Positions 50,613-62,323 of a stretch of DNA of 64,000 nt are shown here, piece after piece (the first letter of the stretch is position 1; the number at the start of each line of letters is the position of its first letter). Position numbers and translations under genes: made by a program. The notes below the pieces were generated by a model. That model searched no databases and was not told the DNA's origin. It was given only the letters and a program-made list of their open reading frames with translations. The stretch lies in the NCBI GenBank assembly GCA_033439685.1, contig JAUEDM010000001.1, positions 5,022,001 to 5,086,000 on the forward strand. Reading direction: 5' to 3'. This DNA comes from Apodospora peruviana (lineage: Eukaryota > Ascomycota > Sordariomycetes > Sordariales > Lasiosphaeriaceae).

Positions 50613-51373
50613 TCATCTCGTCTCCTTTGTCTCGGCAATCAGGCCCTTCTCCGCCAGGTAGTTCGAAATAGTTTGGACACACTCCTCTACGCTTAGCTGG
50701 TCTGTCCTGATGGTGATTTCGGGAGATTCTGGTGCCTCGTAGGGTGCCGAGATACCCGTAAAGTCCTTGATCTCCCCGGCGCGGGCCTTCTTGTACAAGC
50801 CCTTGGGGTCCCTCTTCTCGGCCTCGGCCAAAGGAATATCAACGAACACCTCGATAAAAGGGAGCGGGTCGTCACCACCCTGTGTCGCGTTGGCGTGCAG
50901 GTCACGGGCGATCTGTCTGTCGGCGCGGTAAGGGGAGATGAAGGAGGTCAGGGCGATGGTGGAAGAGTCGGCAAACAACTTGGCGACCTCGGCGATACGG
51001 CGAATGTTCTCGTTCCGGTCCTTCTCGGAGAAGCCCAGGTCCTTATTCAACCCAAAGCGCACATTGTCGCCGTCAAGCCGATAGGCGGCCAGGCCCGTGT
51101 GTAAAAGGTGCTGTTCGAGGGCGGTTGCCACCGTCGATTTACCCGACGCCGAGAGACCGGTGAACCAGATCGTGAAGCCGCGCTGGCGACGGAGCTCATT
51201 GCGCTCATGTCGGGAGAGCGACGGGTGCCATGTGACGTTGCTGTTCGCAAATCAGTCAATTTAGTTCACGACGACGTCCGGTCTATCTGAATTCGAGTGT
51301 ACCCCGCTGCGTCCAGAGTCTACCCCTCACCGTCCAAACAAGAAACTAAGAAGAGCAGAACTTACGTTGCCAT
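50613..51373 (-). CDS. MET14: Adenylylsulfate (APS) kinase
   Basis: The coding part has an 8-nt first exon (51373-51366, MA plus two bases) and a second exon 51240-50613; the product is about 211 residues. The junction restores [20 protein letters not shown], the usual start of fungal APS kinases. The P-loop is GLSASGKST, followed by [19 protein letters not shown], then [40 protein letters not shown] and [13 protein letters not shown]. It phosphorylates APS to PAPS in sulfate assimilation, feeding PAPS reductase and sulfotransferases. The intron between them is 125 nt, long for this window. Confidence 0.96.
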
Positions 51374-52364
51374 TGGGGATGTTAGAAACTTCAAGAAGAG
51401 TACTGACGTCTTGTGCCAGGCAAGACGGACCAGTAAGTGGGTAAGTTTGGTTAGATAAACTACTGGAGAGAAAAGTTGAGTCTTTGCTGTAGGACGGTTG
51501 ACTAAAGACGAACGGGGGCGGAAGGGACGAGACGGGATCAGAAAGGCACGGTAGTTGGTGGGGAATTGGCTCACAGTAGAACAAGCGACTACAAGTTTTA
51601 TTGTGGAAATGTAATACATTCCCTCTCTAGGTACATTTGTTTTGAAGATTTTGTTGCGATGCCGGTCACGCAACTGACGCCATTTTAGGCTCTTGGTCCC
51701 CCTTCCCGAATGGAATTGGTCAAGGGGATTGGCCGGCGACTTCGGCGGCGGCCAGAAGCGATTATCCTGGGAAGGGGGTGGGTTGAAGAGGGGATATCCC
51801 GTTCGTTGCAGTCATCAACATCTCCGTACCGACAACACCAACATATCCTACCTACCTACCTACCTGAGGTATGTCCGTCACCTCGCCACACCCTCTTCCC
51901 TGCCTCACGGTGTACATAGAGGTACATACAGTCATTATCTCGGTTGGTACTCCAAGCCACCTCGTACCCACCCTGAGCTGGGTGGTCCTCTAGGGTCTAT
52001 ATCTATCCTGTATCAAATCCGTCTCTATTCCGGGTATTTCGCATGATATATACAGCATGCATGCGTAGGTATATATGCAGTAAGGGGGTATTTGCGTGGC
52101 ATACATGGCTCTTCACTGATGACACGTCCGCTGTCACGCAATAAATCATGAGGTCCGAAGACAGATACGACCCCAGGCATCGGAGCTCAGTCGCCAGTCA
52201 GACCAGAGCCGGGGGGATCTACAAGGCTCTCGAACTGTGTTCAGTTAGCCAGCGTCAACCCATCTCCACTAACTGTACTGTCGGTCGTAACTTTGATGCT
52301 GAGAGAGAGCCCTCCAAGGAGCAGCCAGCCTTAAGGGGCGCGCGTGAGCCTCGCCGCCTCCCGC
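51374..52364. other. Intergenic region
   Basis: Promoter of the APS kinase gene and 3' region of the thioesterase gene. Contains a (CCTA)n run at about 51847-51866. No gene seen. Confidence 0.55.
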
Positions 52365-53390
52365 CTAGCCGACGGGGTATATCTTTGCCATAGTCTACAC
52401 CATTTGTCCCGTTAGCACTGACAAAAATGAAAAGAAGGGAATAGACTGGAGAGACTCACCGCTGCCTGCTTCGGGGAGATGTAAAGAGCACTGGCTGTTG
52501 CCAGGACGATCGGCTGCTCTCCTTCGCTTGTGGGGAGGGTCTCGATGTGGCCCTCGACCCAGGCTTTCCGGCCCTCAACTTTCGTGGTTGTCGCGCGTAA
52601 GACAAGATATTGGTTGGCCATCGCCGGTGCCTTGTAGTTGATTTCGAGCTTGGCTGTCATGCCCACGTTAAACGGCAGGACGGGAAAACAGCATCTTCCC
52701 AACCCCTCGTCCAAAACAGTAGCCAAGAAACCACCGTGGATGATGCCCATATGCCCGCACAAGTCGGTGCCCACGTGGCATATTTGCACAAAGCTCTTGC
52801 CGTTCTTTTCTGTCCAGCTAAAAGGGGGCACGACCACTTTGCCGGGCCCGATCAGGGTTCCGCCCGTCAGGTTGTGCTTACGCCACGTTGGCGGGATTTT
52901 CATGTGCGGTCGTGATTCCACAAAGTCGGGGTTTGCGCGGAGAGACGCAACAAGCGGATGTGAGTTGATGAAGTCTTCCTTGTTCTGTGCGTCATCGTCA
53001 GGGGGCGTGAACATGGAAAGGGTCTCGGCATCGCTCGGAGGCGACAGAATAGTCGTGGCAGACTCGTATGCCGGGGCGGCTGCCATGATGAACCCGGCGG
53101 ACGTGAAGAACAAGGCGCGGACGGTAAAAAGCGCAACCCGGCGGAAGCGAGAGGCGGAATGCTGGATGGGACCGGATACTGCAGGGAACGAAACGAGCGG
53201 TCGTCAGTCAGTCAACTAGTCTCCGTACTGTGTCCATTAAATACCAGGCATGATCCGGCGGCTACCTACCAGTTGCAGCCGAGACACCACGGGGTGATGT
53301 CGTCCTGAACGATCGGATAGTCGTGGGAGAGACAGAGAAGACGGGCCAAAGACGGCAACGGGCGGCCGAAGAGACAATTCTAGTTGGCAT
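52365..53390 (-). CDS. Mitochondrial hotdog-fold acyl-CoA thioesterase-like protein
   Basis: Exons 53390-53270, 53178-52460 and 52394-52365 encode about 289 residues. The first exon starts MPTRIVSSAARCRLW and is rich in Arg, Ser and Thr without acids, a clear mitochondrial presequence; a hydrophobic segment (VALFTVRALFFTSAGFI) follows. The hotdog domain carries HMGIIHGGFLATVLDEGLGRC, the usual HGG...DE active-site helix of PaaI/THEM4-type thioesterases, then KLEINYKAPAMANQYLVLRA and KAWVEGHIET. These enzymes hydrolyse acyl-CoA; the substrate is not predictable. The last exon adds only TMAKIYPVG; it is preferred because the alternative read-through adds an unrelated tail, but this end is less certain. 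Confidence 0.87.
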
Positions 53391-54372
53391 TTTTCTTTCT
53401 GTTGCGCCCGTCGCGGGGGTAGCAGGTGTGTTTTACGATCCGACGCCCTCGTCCTCGAATCCTGGATGGTCGGCGTCTCGTGGAGAAGGCCCCACCGCCC
53501 GGGTGCCGCAACGACTCGGTCTAGATTAGTGAAAGTAGCAATCGTGAGTCGCTTTCTGGAGCAATTGGGAAATTGGCCCAGTCAAGAGACGGAGCAACCG
53601 ATTAGGCCGGCCGTCTCGGCTGCGGCGCTGCCAAGGGCGACGAGAGCCGGAGAATCCGGGTCAACGGCCACCTATCAATTGCTTATATAATCTCCCAGAA
53701 GGATTTCACTGAAACCCGGGCATGCGGATTACATCGGCACACGAGACCGTTGGAACGATTCGACGCTACTGCCAGTTATGGATATGGTGTGAGTCCTGAG
53801 CCAGTAGCGCCCGTGGTGCAAGAGTAAAGGACCACCTTAAGTAATCTGTACAGCCGGGCCAGTAACGCGCATGATGTCATTTCGAGACCGCTGGAGGAGA
53901 GCAATAAAGGGTGCAGGTTCTGGGCTCAAATGTACGAACATCATGAAACACTACCGGTAGGTTAAGGTAACAGGATTTGCCTGGCTCAACACAGGTTACC
54001 TAAGGGAGGTGGGTAATAATTATGGAAAGTACCTTCGGTAACACACTGAACTGCACTGTACCTTGGCTCTGTGTAGCAGCCAACATCTGATGGTTGCATC
54101 GCATGACGCCATGCCCTGGCCCTGATGAAGCAAGCCGTCGTCCAACACGCAGGTTGTGACAAACCTGCTGCTCTGTCGCTGACTTCGCGGTCATGAGAGC
54201 CTACACACCACCCACAACTATACTTGAGCACTCGTCCATAACATTATAGGGTTCATTTAATATAGAGAACACACACGGCCAGTGGGCATCCACAACCACG
54301 ACTAACAGATACCTACGTACCTAGCTTACCACGAACCTACCTAACTAAGTGAAAGACGAAGACAAATCCAAC
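53391..54372. other. Divergent intergenic region
   Basis: Upstream region shared by the thioesterase gene and the small unknown gene. TACCTACGTACCTAGC-type words cluster at about 54308-54347, just before the start of the small gene. No coding exon seen. Confidence 0.55.
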
Positions 54373-54952
54373 ATGGTATGTAGCTAGCGTCCCAAATCTA
54401 CAAATACCACAACACCTAGAGACACGTAGCCTTACCAACATGAACAGGCAACCGCAGAGACCGTCGACCTCGGGCCCCCTCACGAGCCCAAGGAGGAGTC
54501 CATCAAAGTGTTCAAGGACATTGAGCCCGAGCTGAAGAAGCATCTAATCCATATCCGTCACCAGCACGACAGTGAGCTTGCCGTCTTTCTGCCTGTTCCA
54601 AGCCCCCCGGCTTTTACTAATATCGATCGGTTCTGTAGAGCACGAGCCCGAGTACTTTGCCGCTGTCGAACACCTCAGCGATGCCCAACTGGCAAGCTTT
54701 GGCGCCGATGACTTTCAGGAGGTCCGCGTGGCTGTCTCGGCCTACGGCATTCACCTGTTTGGCAAGGTGCGCATCCCCGATATGCCCGACTCCGGCCCGG
54801 CATACATCCACTTCCGCGCCTTTACCGGCGGGCCCGATGATGAGCCAAAGCTGCACAGTATCCATACCGAGGAGAAAGAGGAGTCTGGTGGCGGGAAAAC
54901 CTTTCGAGCCATATTTACCAAGAATGATCCGTTGGAATGGTTCGACACGTAG
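54373..54952 (+). CDS. Small protein of unknown function, start codon alone in first coding exon
   Basis: Exons 54373-54375, 54448-54571 and 54639-54952 encode about 146 residues. The frame of the second exon (ETVDLGPPHEPKEE) has no ATG and meets a stop upstream, so the start must come from an earlier exon; an ATG directly followed by GTATGT at 54376 fits, with acceptor AACAG at 54447. The second junction gives HQHDKHEPEYFAAVEHLSD. The C-terminal 90 residues look like a compact alpha/beta domain: VRVAVSAYGIHLFGKV, YIHFRAFTGG, KLHSIHTEEKEE, TFRAIFTKNDPLEWFDT. No signal peptide or membrane segment is present. I do not recognise the family. Confidence 0.7.
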
Positions 54953-55137
54953 CCCCCAGGAATAGGAAAGCGATGGCGATTTTGGTCCCGGGCTCACACC
55001 ATTCTAGATGATCTAGATAGCGTCACCAGAATTGATAATTCTACATATAAACCCTAGCCGCGACATGGTGTTAATCCTAGTGTCTGGGTCTTTGACCAGC
55101 CAAGCTCCTACCAGTCGGCATCATCGACATGGCCATA

Positions 55138-58100
55138 TCATTGGTCATCCAGATCTTCATCTTCAGCCTCCAGCATCTCAGCATAGTCATCAGCCGACGC
55201 AAATGTCGGGAGGCTCTTCATCTCCTTCCTGCTCATCCTGCCATCCTTCGAGGATGCAGCCTCAGCGCCATCCTTAACTGCCTCAGGCCCGTCATCATCT
55301 TCGTCGGAATCGTCGAAGATGCCCTCAAAGGGTATATCGTCGCCAGAACCATTCGAGTCCATGCCTGGGCCGTCGAGATCCAGATCCTCATCTGAGTCGT
55401 CATAATCTTCCATACCCAAGTCCGATTCGTCGTCACCGTCTCCCCCTTCGACTTCTGGGCGGGAGTTGACCAGTGCCTCCCAAATCTCTCCTTCTGCCTC
55501 TTCATCGTCCGATCCAACCTCTCCCTTCGCCACCTTCTTCGCCTTGACAGCTTCACCGGGCTTACCAATCCGAGCAAAATATTCGTGGAAAAAGGCATCC
55601 TCGGCAGAGACCTGCTCGGGCCGCAGATTCCAGAAGGAAGCCGAGTTCACCAGAGGCTGTTGCTTGGCACCGGCCTTGCTGGAAACCACACCATGCGAAC
55701 CACTGCCCGAACCGAGAACTGGCTGCATGATCGAGCCACCCCGCTTGCTCTCCGCAGCCTTGGGATTGCGGTACACAAACTTGTCCAGGAAATGAATCAG
55801 AGTATGGCTAGGAAGATCTGGTTTTGGCAAAGTTTTTTGTCGAGTCAACAGATTTGCCGCAAATACACTCACGGAGGGGTGGAAATGCGAGAGAAAAGGC
55901 ATCTATAATAGGCTATTGTCAGTCTCTCTTGGCCGGTCACATGTCCAAGAGACGCGATGAGCGACTTACTAGCTCCCATAGGCAGCTCCGGTGAGCATTG
56001 CAGTGCTCGGGGTCCCTCTTACGACCATCGTAAGCAGCGGCGCGCTTGGGGTCAGTCGCGGTCCCGGTCTGTGGGGTGCTGTCAACAGGTGGTTCATCTT
56101 CCCGAACATCCATGTACACCTCAACAGTCTCATCTTCGGTGTCTTCGGGCACTTCCAGGAGCGAATGTAGATCGGGGAACGTGTTCTCCAGCTCGGCGAT
56201 GAGGAATAGTATACCACATGCGAATGATGGCTGGTGTAGGTTCAACACTTGCACTAGCCGTTTGACAAAAGCTTTGACTCGTCTGACGTCCACATCGGTT
56301 CTCAGGGACCGGAACAACAGGTTGAGATATAATGCTTGCTTTGAAGAGGTGATGAGCCTGGGGTCCAGGAGAGATTCGTAAAGAGTCCGATAAAATCTCT
56401 CGACGGCTAGATGTTTCGACGCAGCCAGTTGTTGAATGAGCATCAGTGCTTGGATACTAGTGTTGAAGTTCGACGAATGCGTTATCTTGAATAGGGTATC
56501 GAGATGTTTCTCCAGCGTTGACTCGTCGGTCGCAGCAAACGGAACAGCTCGGTTGACGCCCGTCAAGAGTGCCGAGACAAGTTTCTGGGCCGTCTCCTGT
56601 TCGTTTGTAGACACGACGTCCGCGACATGTCCTCTCCATTTCTTGTTTTTGCCTCGGGGCTTTTCGGGCTTCCGCTCCGCGTCAGGAGCCTCGAGACTTT
56701 CTAACGATCCGCTCTTCAGGAGTGATAAAAAGAGCTCGAAGTAGACTCGCAGAAGGATGTCCGCTATAGTGGGCTCTTTGCTGCTCAGGATGGTCTGGTT
56801 CAAGGTATTGATAGCATAATACCTGGTTCGTAGATTTTGCCCTGGCTTTAGCAGAACCTCCTGCTCGACTGCGCTGATAACAACGGCCTTCATTCCCGGG
56901 TGCACGTTGAGCAGCTGCAAAATGAGGTAAGATGCCCGGGACGCGATCTTCCGATCCCGGTCACCGAGCTTGTTGACCAACAAGCGGAGAAGATTAGCTT
57001 CCTGCTCGGGTTTGTCCCGGAGGAGCCCGAAGACGAAATCCAGGGCCCGCGATCTCGAGTACTCAATCTCATCCGCGCACCAGACTTCAAGTAGTTGGAT
57101 GATTCGAAAGTATGCAGCTTTAAGCCAGTCCTCAAACGCCCACACCATCAGGTGGGATTTGGTCACCTTGCCTGGGAGTGGCTTGCCCTCGGTCCATAAC
57201 GTGGCTCCATGCCCTTGAAGTGACCACAATAGCGACGGTTGGGAGTTGAAAGTACGGAGGCGGCGGTCGTTGGGCAATACATCACCATTCCCGAGGAGAT
57301 CGACGAGAGCACCCAGAGCAGCAATGGCCTGCCCGCGGCTCCTCTTTCCAGCCAACCCTATCAGGCTCTCGAAGGCCTTGCAGCTGTGGACAGGAGATTC
57401 TTGAATGGATAGGGTTAAGGCCGAAACCTTATCCGAGAGTGTTCCTGAGGACATGATCGTGGACATGAACCTCTGCGAAGAACTAGAAGCCTGCATGGCA
57501 CCGTAAGTCGAAGCATCCTCGCTGAGCAGCTTTTCGGCATAAGCCTTCAGGTTGGCGATTGAAGACGAATATTTCTTCATGTCGTCTGGCAACGACAAGG
57601 GAAGACCGTCGAGGGTAACACTATACCAGTCAGGCCTCGGCTCAAATATCTGTTGCGCATGTTAGAGAATTTGATCAAAAATTGACGCGTTATAGTCTGC
57701 ATGCTCCTTGCTTACTGACCAGTTTTCCTAGTCGCTTTCCGTGACGAGGTTCCTCGGGTGGCGACATAACCTCCTCCCCGGCTTCTTGTATCTCGTGCTC
57801 TTCCTCCGCGATTTCCAATTCGACTTCCTCGTCTGAGTCCTCGGACGCATTCGTGCCGAGGTCGTCGTCCCTGGTTATGCTCTCAAATCCTAGGCCGATT
57901 GCGAACTTTGCGAGGTCTTCTTGAAATGACTTATCCACGGGCTTATCCACAGGCTTATTGTTCGGAACCTTGGAGTCAGATGCGTCTCCATCCTCGTTGC
58001 CCGAGTCAACATTAGCAACAAGCTCAAGGTCGGCCTCGTCACCACCAAGCGCTAGGATTTCGCCGAGCAGGGTGCCAGAAGACGAGTTCCTCGACTTCTT

Positions 58101-58340
58101 GTTCGCCTTCGCCCAGCCGTCTTCCTTAGTCAGCGGCTTAGAGGCCGCGGCGCGTGTCTGACGCCGCTTGGAATCGCGATCATCCTCGGGGGTACGTTGT
58201 CGCTTCCGCTTCGGGGAGGGCTGTTTGTCGGCTTTCGTCAGAGACTTGTCGATCTCGCTTGTCAGTTGAGCGAGGGCGGTTTCGTCCAAGCCTGGCGCTT
58301 GCGCCTTTCCCTTTTGTCTCGTGCGATTCGAGGAGCCCAT
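55138..58340 (-). CDS. MAK21: Ribosome biogenesis factor Noc1/Mak21 (CBF family)
   Basis: Exons 58340-57720, 57649-55970 and 55902-55138 encode about 1021 residues, close to yeast Mak21. The N-terminal 200 residues are charged, with acidic runs. The long helical repeat region contains FEPRPDWYSV, LSLPDDMKKYSSS, WAFEDWLKAAYFRI, INTLNQTILSSKEP and ADILLRVYFELFLSLL. The CBF/Mak21 signature is RYRTLYESLLDPRL-like (FYRTLYESLLDPRL), LNLLFRSLRTDVDVRRVKAF and FACGILFLIAEL, then WELMPFLSHFHPSV and LIHFLDKFVYRNPK. The C terminus is very acidic (DDSDEDLDLDG). Noc1 binds Noc2 on early pre-60S particles in the nucleolus. The ATG at 58340 is preferred over one 15 codons upstream because it has the better context and gives the usual start MGSS. 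Confidence 0.95.
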
Positions 58341-58787
58341 TGTTGCTTGTTTGCTGAGATTCAGGCAACTCAGCACCACTGGCAAAGATGGTCAACTCCA
58401 AATTTGCTGCTCCTGGGTCGAGTGTGGTGAAGAAAAAAATCTAGAGGGGACAGGTTGCAGGGGCCGCGCAGTGCATGTTACCCCACCAAAAATCCGTACA
58501 TCGAGTTAGTGCAGAACGCATAGACCCCTGTAGCCCACTCAAGCGACGCGCTAGCGTCGAGCTCCATCCATCCCATCCCATCCATCCAATATCCATTCGG
58601 AACTTGATGTTAAACTTCGAGCTCGACAAAAACCCGGCCCAGGCCACTTTCGATCGATCGCATCGCGACGACTAAGCTAGTTGTCTCTCCTCACCTGAGG
58701 TTCAACCCAGGTCGGAAGTCAGAGCGCTCCGCGATTTGGCGAGGGTGGTTAGGTACTGAAGCGGTTCAGGACAGCAGGAGAGTAGAA
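58341..58787. promoter_or_regulatory. Bidirectional promoter region
   Basis: Only about 450 bp separate the divergent starts of MAK21 and the mitochondrial prolyl-tRNA synthetase. It contains CCATCC direct repeats near 58563-58590. Both genes serve translation, so shared control is plausible but not shown. Confidence 0.5.
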
Positions 58788-60710
58788 ATGCTACGGCAGC
58801 ACTCAGCTTCCCGCCTTTCGCGGATTTGGGTCACGACTGGCGGCATTGCCGGGTCGGGGATTGAAGATGGCCACTCCAAGCTGATACGCGCTGGCTTCTT
58901 GCGCCAAGCCTATCCAGGCGTCTTCCACATGCTTCCCTTGGGGCGTCGGGTTCAGGAAAAGACGGAGAGGCTGGTTGAGAAGCACATGGAGGAAGGACTC
59001 GGTAGGCCTCCTGGTTCCAGCATCTAGGATCTGGCCACACCCGTCTTGTCTGTATCGCTCACACGCCGTTGTTACCAGCCGCCTCGAGGGTCTCACTCTC
59101 GTCCATATCAGCCCAATCCCTGTGGGACAAGAGCGGACGTCTGAAAAGCGTTGCCTCTGAGGTTTGTCACGGTCCGGTTTTAGGGTGTGTTGGAAATCTA
59201 ATCCGCTGACGCATTGTCACAGCTCTTCAAATTTTCTGATCGCAGGGATGTGTCGTACTTGCTTTCTCCGACACATGAGGAGGAAATCACTTCCTTGGTG
59301 GCCCGCACAGTGAAATCACATAAGGAGCTCCCCCTTCGGCTCTATCAGATCACCAGGAAATATCGCGACGAGTTCCGCCCTAGGCATGGACTCCTTCGCG
59401 GACGAGAATTCATAATGAAGGACCTCTACACCTTTGACAGCACTGTCTCCTCTGCCCTGGAGACGTACGAGCAAGTGAGGCATGCTTACACTAACATCTT
59501 CCGCGAAATGAGGCTTCCTGTCCTAGCGGCAAGGGCAAGTTCAGGTGATATGGGTGGCGATCTGAGCCACGAATATCTCTTGCCTACCGCTCTGGGAGAA
59601 GATCGTGTCGCCAGCTGCGATAGCTGCGACTACGTCGTTAACGAGGAGATGGTCGACACGCCTGCGGCTACGGTGCCCTTTCCGGAAACCACGCCCATCG
59701 GTGTTTGGCGGGGCATCACCAAGGATCGATCCACGCTGGTTAACGTATGGTATCCCAAGACAACTAAACTCTCAGCCGACGAGGATTCACAAGACTATAC
59801 AGATATGGATGTCAATATATCCACCATCAAGACAGTGGTGCCCGATCTAGACGCAGGGGTCGAAGACGCTGTGTCACTGTGGGTGGCAGCGGTGAGCGAA
59901 ACAACAAATGGACCCACTTCCTTAGTGAACATCATCGACGGGCGACTTCCCTCCTCACTGAAAGAAGACCTCGCGAGTGAGAGGCCAAAGGCACCCGTCT
60001 GGCCGGAGGGGCTCGTCGCCCTCCAGCCCGCGTTGGTCGCTTCAGTCCATAGCGCCGATAGCCGCGCCGAGAAACCCCTGAACGTGCTTCGCATCCGCAA
60101 CGGGGATAGGTGCCCTAGGTGCGTGTCGGGATTGCTGAAAGTCGAAAGAGCGATCGAGCTTGGCCACACATTCCACCTTGGAACACGATACTCTGAACCA
60201 CTGGAGGCAAATGTTTCGTTGCCGACAACCTCCTCGTCGATCGCGAGCGTGGATGCGGCGCACGTGCGCGGGTCTGAGTCAGGGAAGGGCGTTCCTATAC
60301 AGATGGGTTGCCATGGCATTGGGATATCTCGCATCATCGGCGCCGTTGCCGAGCATCTGGCCGATGAGAAGGGCCTCAATTGGCCGGTTGCCATTGCCCC
60401 CTATTCGTGTGTTGTCATCCCTGGGCGAGATGCCGGAGACGAGGATGCTTTGCGAATTTACCAGGACATTATTGCTGCGTCAGGGCCCAAGACTGAGCAT
60501 CTGGATGTGGTGATTGACGATAGACAGAAGTCGTTGCCATGGAAGCTAACGGATGCTGACTTAGTTGGGTTTCCCCTGGTAGTCGTTCTGGGCAGAGAAT
60601 GGCTTGCCTCGAAGCGAGTGGAGATACAGTGTCGAAGGCTAGGGATTAAAGATGTTATAGGTGTAAATGAATTACCGGATGTAATTAAAACTATATATAG
60701 TTTACTTTAA
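58788..60710 (+). CDS. Mitochondrial prolyl-tRNA synthetase (bacterial type)
   Basis: Exons 58788-59001, 59079-59161 and 59223-60710 encode about 594 residues. The class II core shows LIRAGFLRQAYPGVFHMLPLG (motif 1 region), SPTHEEEIT, motif 2 RKYRDEFRPRHGLLRGREFIMKD, and motif 3 GCHGIGISRIIGAVAEH; the anticodon-binding domain follows (WPVAIAPYSCVVI, DVVIDDRQKSLPWKL, FPLVVVLGREW). The N terminus MLRQHSASRLSRIW fits a mitochondrial presequence. It charges mitochondrial tRNA-Pro; the yeast counterpart is AIM10. The insert between motifs 2 and 3 is long and divergent, typical of this group. The last 20 or so codons are strikingly AT-rich compared with the rest and end in the AT-rich block, so the C terminus may have been altered. 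Confidence 0.94.
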
Positions 60711-61649
60711 ATATGCATTATTTAATATTAAGATAAGAAAGTAGTATAATAACAAATGTATTAAAGCGCTATAAACTAGGTAAGCAAGTATGATGTGCGT
60801 CGCACAATGACCCACACCACTGAGCTAACCTTCCTATTACAAACAGATGTCGAATTCCAAGCTGACAAGGCTTAGAATACTATGGATAATATACTGCATA
60901 GCGCCACGCCATGACAATGGCGGAATTCACGCTCACAACATGCGTTCAGTGCACAGTACGTATGTGCATAGTACGTATGGTGTGGTTTGATAGAAGGAAG
61001 TGTGTAGAATTAACAGAGTCCGAGGGCTGCAGAGTGCTTATGCCCTCTACAGACCTGCGCTAGTCTACTATCGGCCTATGACGAGCTAGTGCAATGACCC
61101 AAATCATTACACCAAACCCCCCTCAATTGCAAAAGAATGCCAGAATACCAAATGTGTCAGCTTTTGGAATTCTAATGGGTTATATATCGTTGACGGTCGC
61201 AATTAATTTAATCAAGGCTCAGTCGCACCGACCGTCACAGTATCTATTAAAATATGCACAGTAGCGTATCTAAGCTATTTATATAGTACCAGCTCGCTTT
61301 TCTATCCATTAATATAATATATATTCGCAATATATAGTACTACCATATATGCCTAATGCTATACCTAGTGTTATCGCCATATATAATCGCTGTATATAGT
61401 GTTATCGCTATCAATACTGTTAATTTTTAGCCTCTGAATGCCCTGTAAATGCCCTAACTTACAGGGCACTTACACTGAACTGCAGGCACGCACCCAATGC
61501 CTTGCAGGGTAAAAGCCTCTAAAACTACAGGGCCCACCGGGTCCCTGTCAGGCTTCCAAAGATCTAGAATACAGGGCGTTCAACACCCCTAAACCATTCA
61601 GGGGGCATAAACCCCACTGAATCTTCTAGAGCCACAAGCCACGAAATCA

Positions 61650-61830
61650 CAGATTACGTGGCAGAACTTACTAGAACTTTACTGTTCCAGTTTTGTACTA
61701 GTAGAATAGAAGGCTCGAGAAGCCCACACAGCCTATAATAGGCCCTCTCCTCTCCTGTACTAAGCAAGCAATAAGCAAGCAACAAGATAGAAAGCAATTC
61801 TATTCTTTTTTCAAGTAGTCATAACAACTC
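61650..61830 (+). mobile_element. Possible LTR-derived fragment
   Basis: The order CCTATAATAGGCC (TATA-like), a CT-rich run, the direct repeat AAGCAAGCAA twice (61762-61786) and a downstream CTATTC/TTTTTC stretch resembles the promoter part of fungal Copia-type LTRs. No matching second LTR, primer-binding site or gag/pol frame was found, so this is tentative. Confidence 0.3.
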
Positions 61831-62230
61831 AGCGAGTTGTAACTTACCAAGCTCTGCAACCCAGTTGTTTTATAGTGCATAGTTTACTGTAACTGCCCTT
61901 TTGGCTCTGTACTACAGGCCTTCTTTTTGCTTCCCTCAGCACCTTACCAAAGCTCTGCTGTTGTACCTCGTTGTAACAACCTGTGTATGGGGGCGACCTT
62001 GACAACACAAGGTCCACAAGAGTATCTATTGCTCCACAGAGCAGTAAGAGTTTTGGGTCTTAGGTAGGGGGTAATCACGAGGAGTATCGATTCCAATGAA
62101 CACACAAGATGCGCAGTTGACACGTCAACTATTGCCAAAGTACTTGCATTGATTACTGCCGTAATAAATCCATCTTCGAGAGTGCCGGACTCTCGTAACT
62201 ATATAGAAGTGCTACAACCAATGAGAATAG

Positions 62231-62323
62231 CCCCATGTGACCCAACCCTTGGGCCTTCCGGGTCATCCATAACCTACGGGAATATCCCCATGAGACCCAG
62301 CCACTGGGCCTTCTGGGTCATCC
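62231..62323. repeat. Two direct copies of a 38-bp unit, 55-bp period
   Basis: Copies at 62231-62268 and 62286-62323 agree at 34 of 38 positions. Each holds a GACCCA/TGGGTC-type inverted pair. Origin unknown. Confidence 0.8.
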
